A DNA stretch of 5,963 nucleotides, taken from NCBI GenBank assembly GCA_018969455.1, contig JAGWYI010000280.1:1-5963 (forward strand), in the 5' to 3' direction. Shown here one piece after another: positions 5,885 through 5,963 of this stretch. The translations under genes were made by a program, and so were the position numbers. Every line of letters begins with the position of its first letter. The first letter of the stretch is position 1. The notes beneath the pieces were generated by a model that saw nothing but the letters and a program-made list of their open reading frames with translations, made no database searches and had not been told where the DNA came from. The DNA is from Bacteroidota bacterium (GTDB taxonomy: Bacteria; Bacteroidota; Bacteroidia; Chitinophagales; Saprospiraceae).

Positions 5885-5963
5885 AGAAAACGTTACCAAT
5901 CTGTAATCGCTGTTGGTTAGCGGTCTTCCTTTCCGCGTAACTTTCAGTTTTTTTTGTGGAGGG
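5883..5963 (-). CDS. possible C-terminal end of a minus-strand gene (partial)
   Basis: One minus-strand frame is open from the right edge for 26 codons and stops with TAA at 5883-5885, right at the base of the terminator. The tail reads ...ESYAERKTANQQRLQIGNVF. The position relative to the terminator is what makes it plausible. A second minus-strand frame is also open here but runs on through the terminator hairpin, and a non-coding RNA ending at the hairpin is equally possible. No family is recognised. Confidence 0.3.
   Translation of the reverse strand, partial: PSTKKTESYAERKTANQQRLQIGNVF

Noticed and set aside
5669..5963. Minus-strand frame through the terminator into the 72-bp repeats, ending in ...RDRLYKVEIR
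   Set aside because: 72 bp is 24 codons, so the repeat reads as peptide copies, but a TGA interrupts it at one junction and the frame runs through a strong terminator hairpin; chance openness is more likely than a gene.

Overview
The window looks like chromosomal DNA from a member of the Bacteroidota, probably a Saprospirales/Chitinophagales-like lineage, although the sequence alone cannot fix the genus. The reasons are AT-rich 5' leaders without clear Shine-Dalgarno sites, exported proteins whose signal peptides end just before a Gln, and a periplasmic GH65 enzyme that closely matches, in length and catalytic positions, what I recall of the Flavobacterium johnsoniae GH65 kojibiose hydrolase. 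No transposase, integrase, CRISPR array, tRNA or rRNA was seen.

Layout: (1) The left edge holds a possible 3' end of a plus-strand gene whose stop overlaps the start of a HAD-superfamily phosphatase (76-750, +). (2) A plus-strand terminator (882-930) separates this from a convergent, secreted GH65 glycosidase (936-2978, -). (3) A minus-strand terminator (3071-3107) closes a two-gene minus-strand unit: a TlpA-like thioredoxin (3757-4236) followed by a second exported redoxin-family protein (3120-3728). (4) A 144-bp AT-rich divergent region separates that unit from a TIGR01777-family SDR 'epimerase' (4381-5403, +). (5) The last 560 bp are a repeat-rich intergenic region ending in a strong minus-strand terminator for a transcript entering from the right edge.

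Gene cooperation is modest. The two thioredoxin-fold proteins are probably co-transcribed and act on disulfides or redox chemistry in the periplasm. The GH65 enzyme probably releases glucose from an alpha-glucoside in the periplasm. The HAD phosphatase and the SDR protein are stand-alone cytoplasmic genes.

The most unusual things are repeats. The SDR gene carries a nearly perfect, codon-phased 33-bp tandem repeat that inserts 44 residues (4 x 11) into a protein otherwise of normal family length. Downstream, a 34-bp repeat pair and a 72-bp tandem repeat lie in opposite orientation and share a core, TGTTGGYAA. No complete new defence or mobile system is visible.
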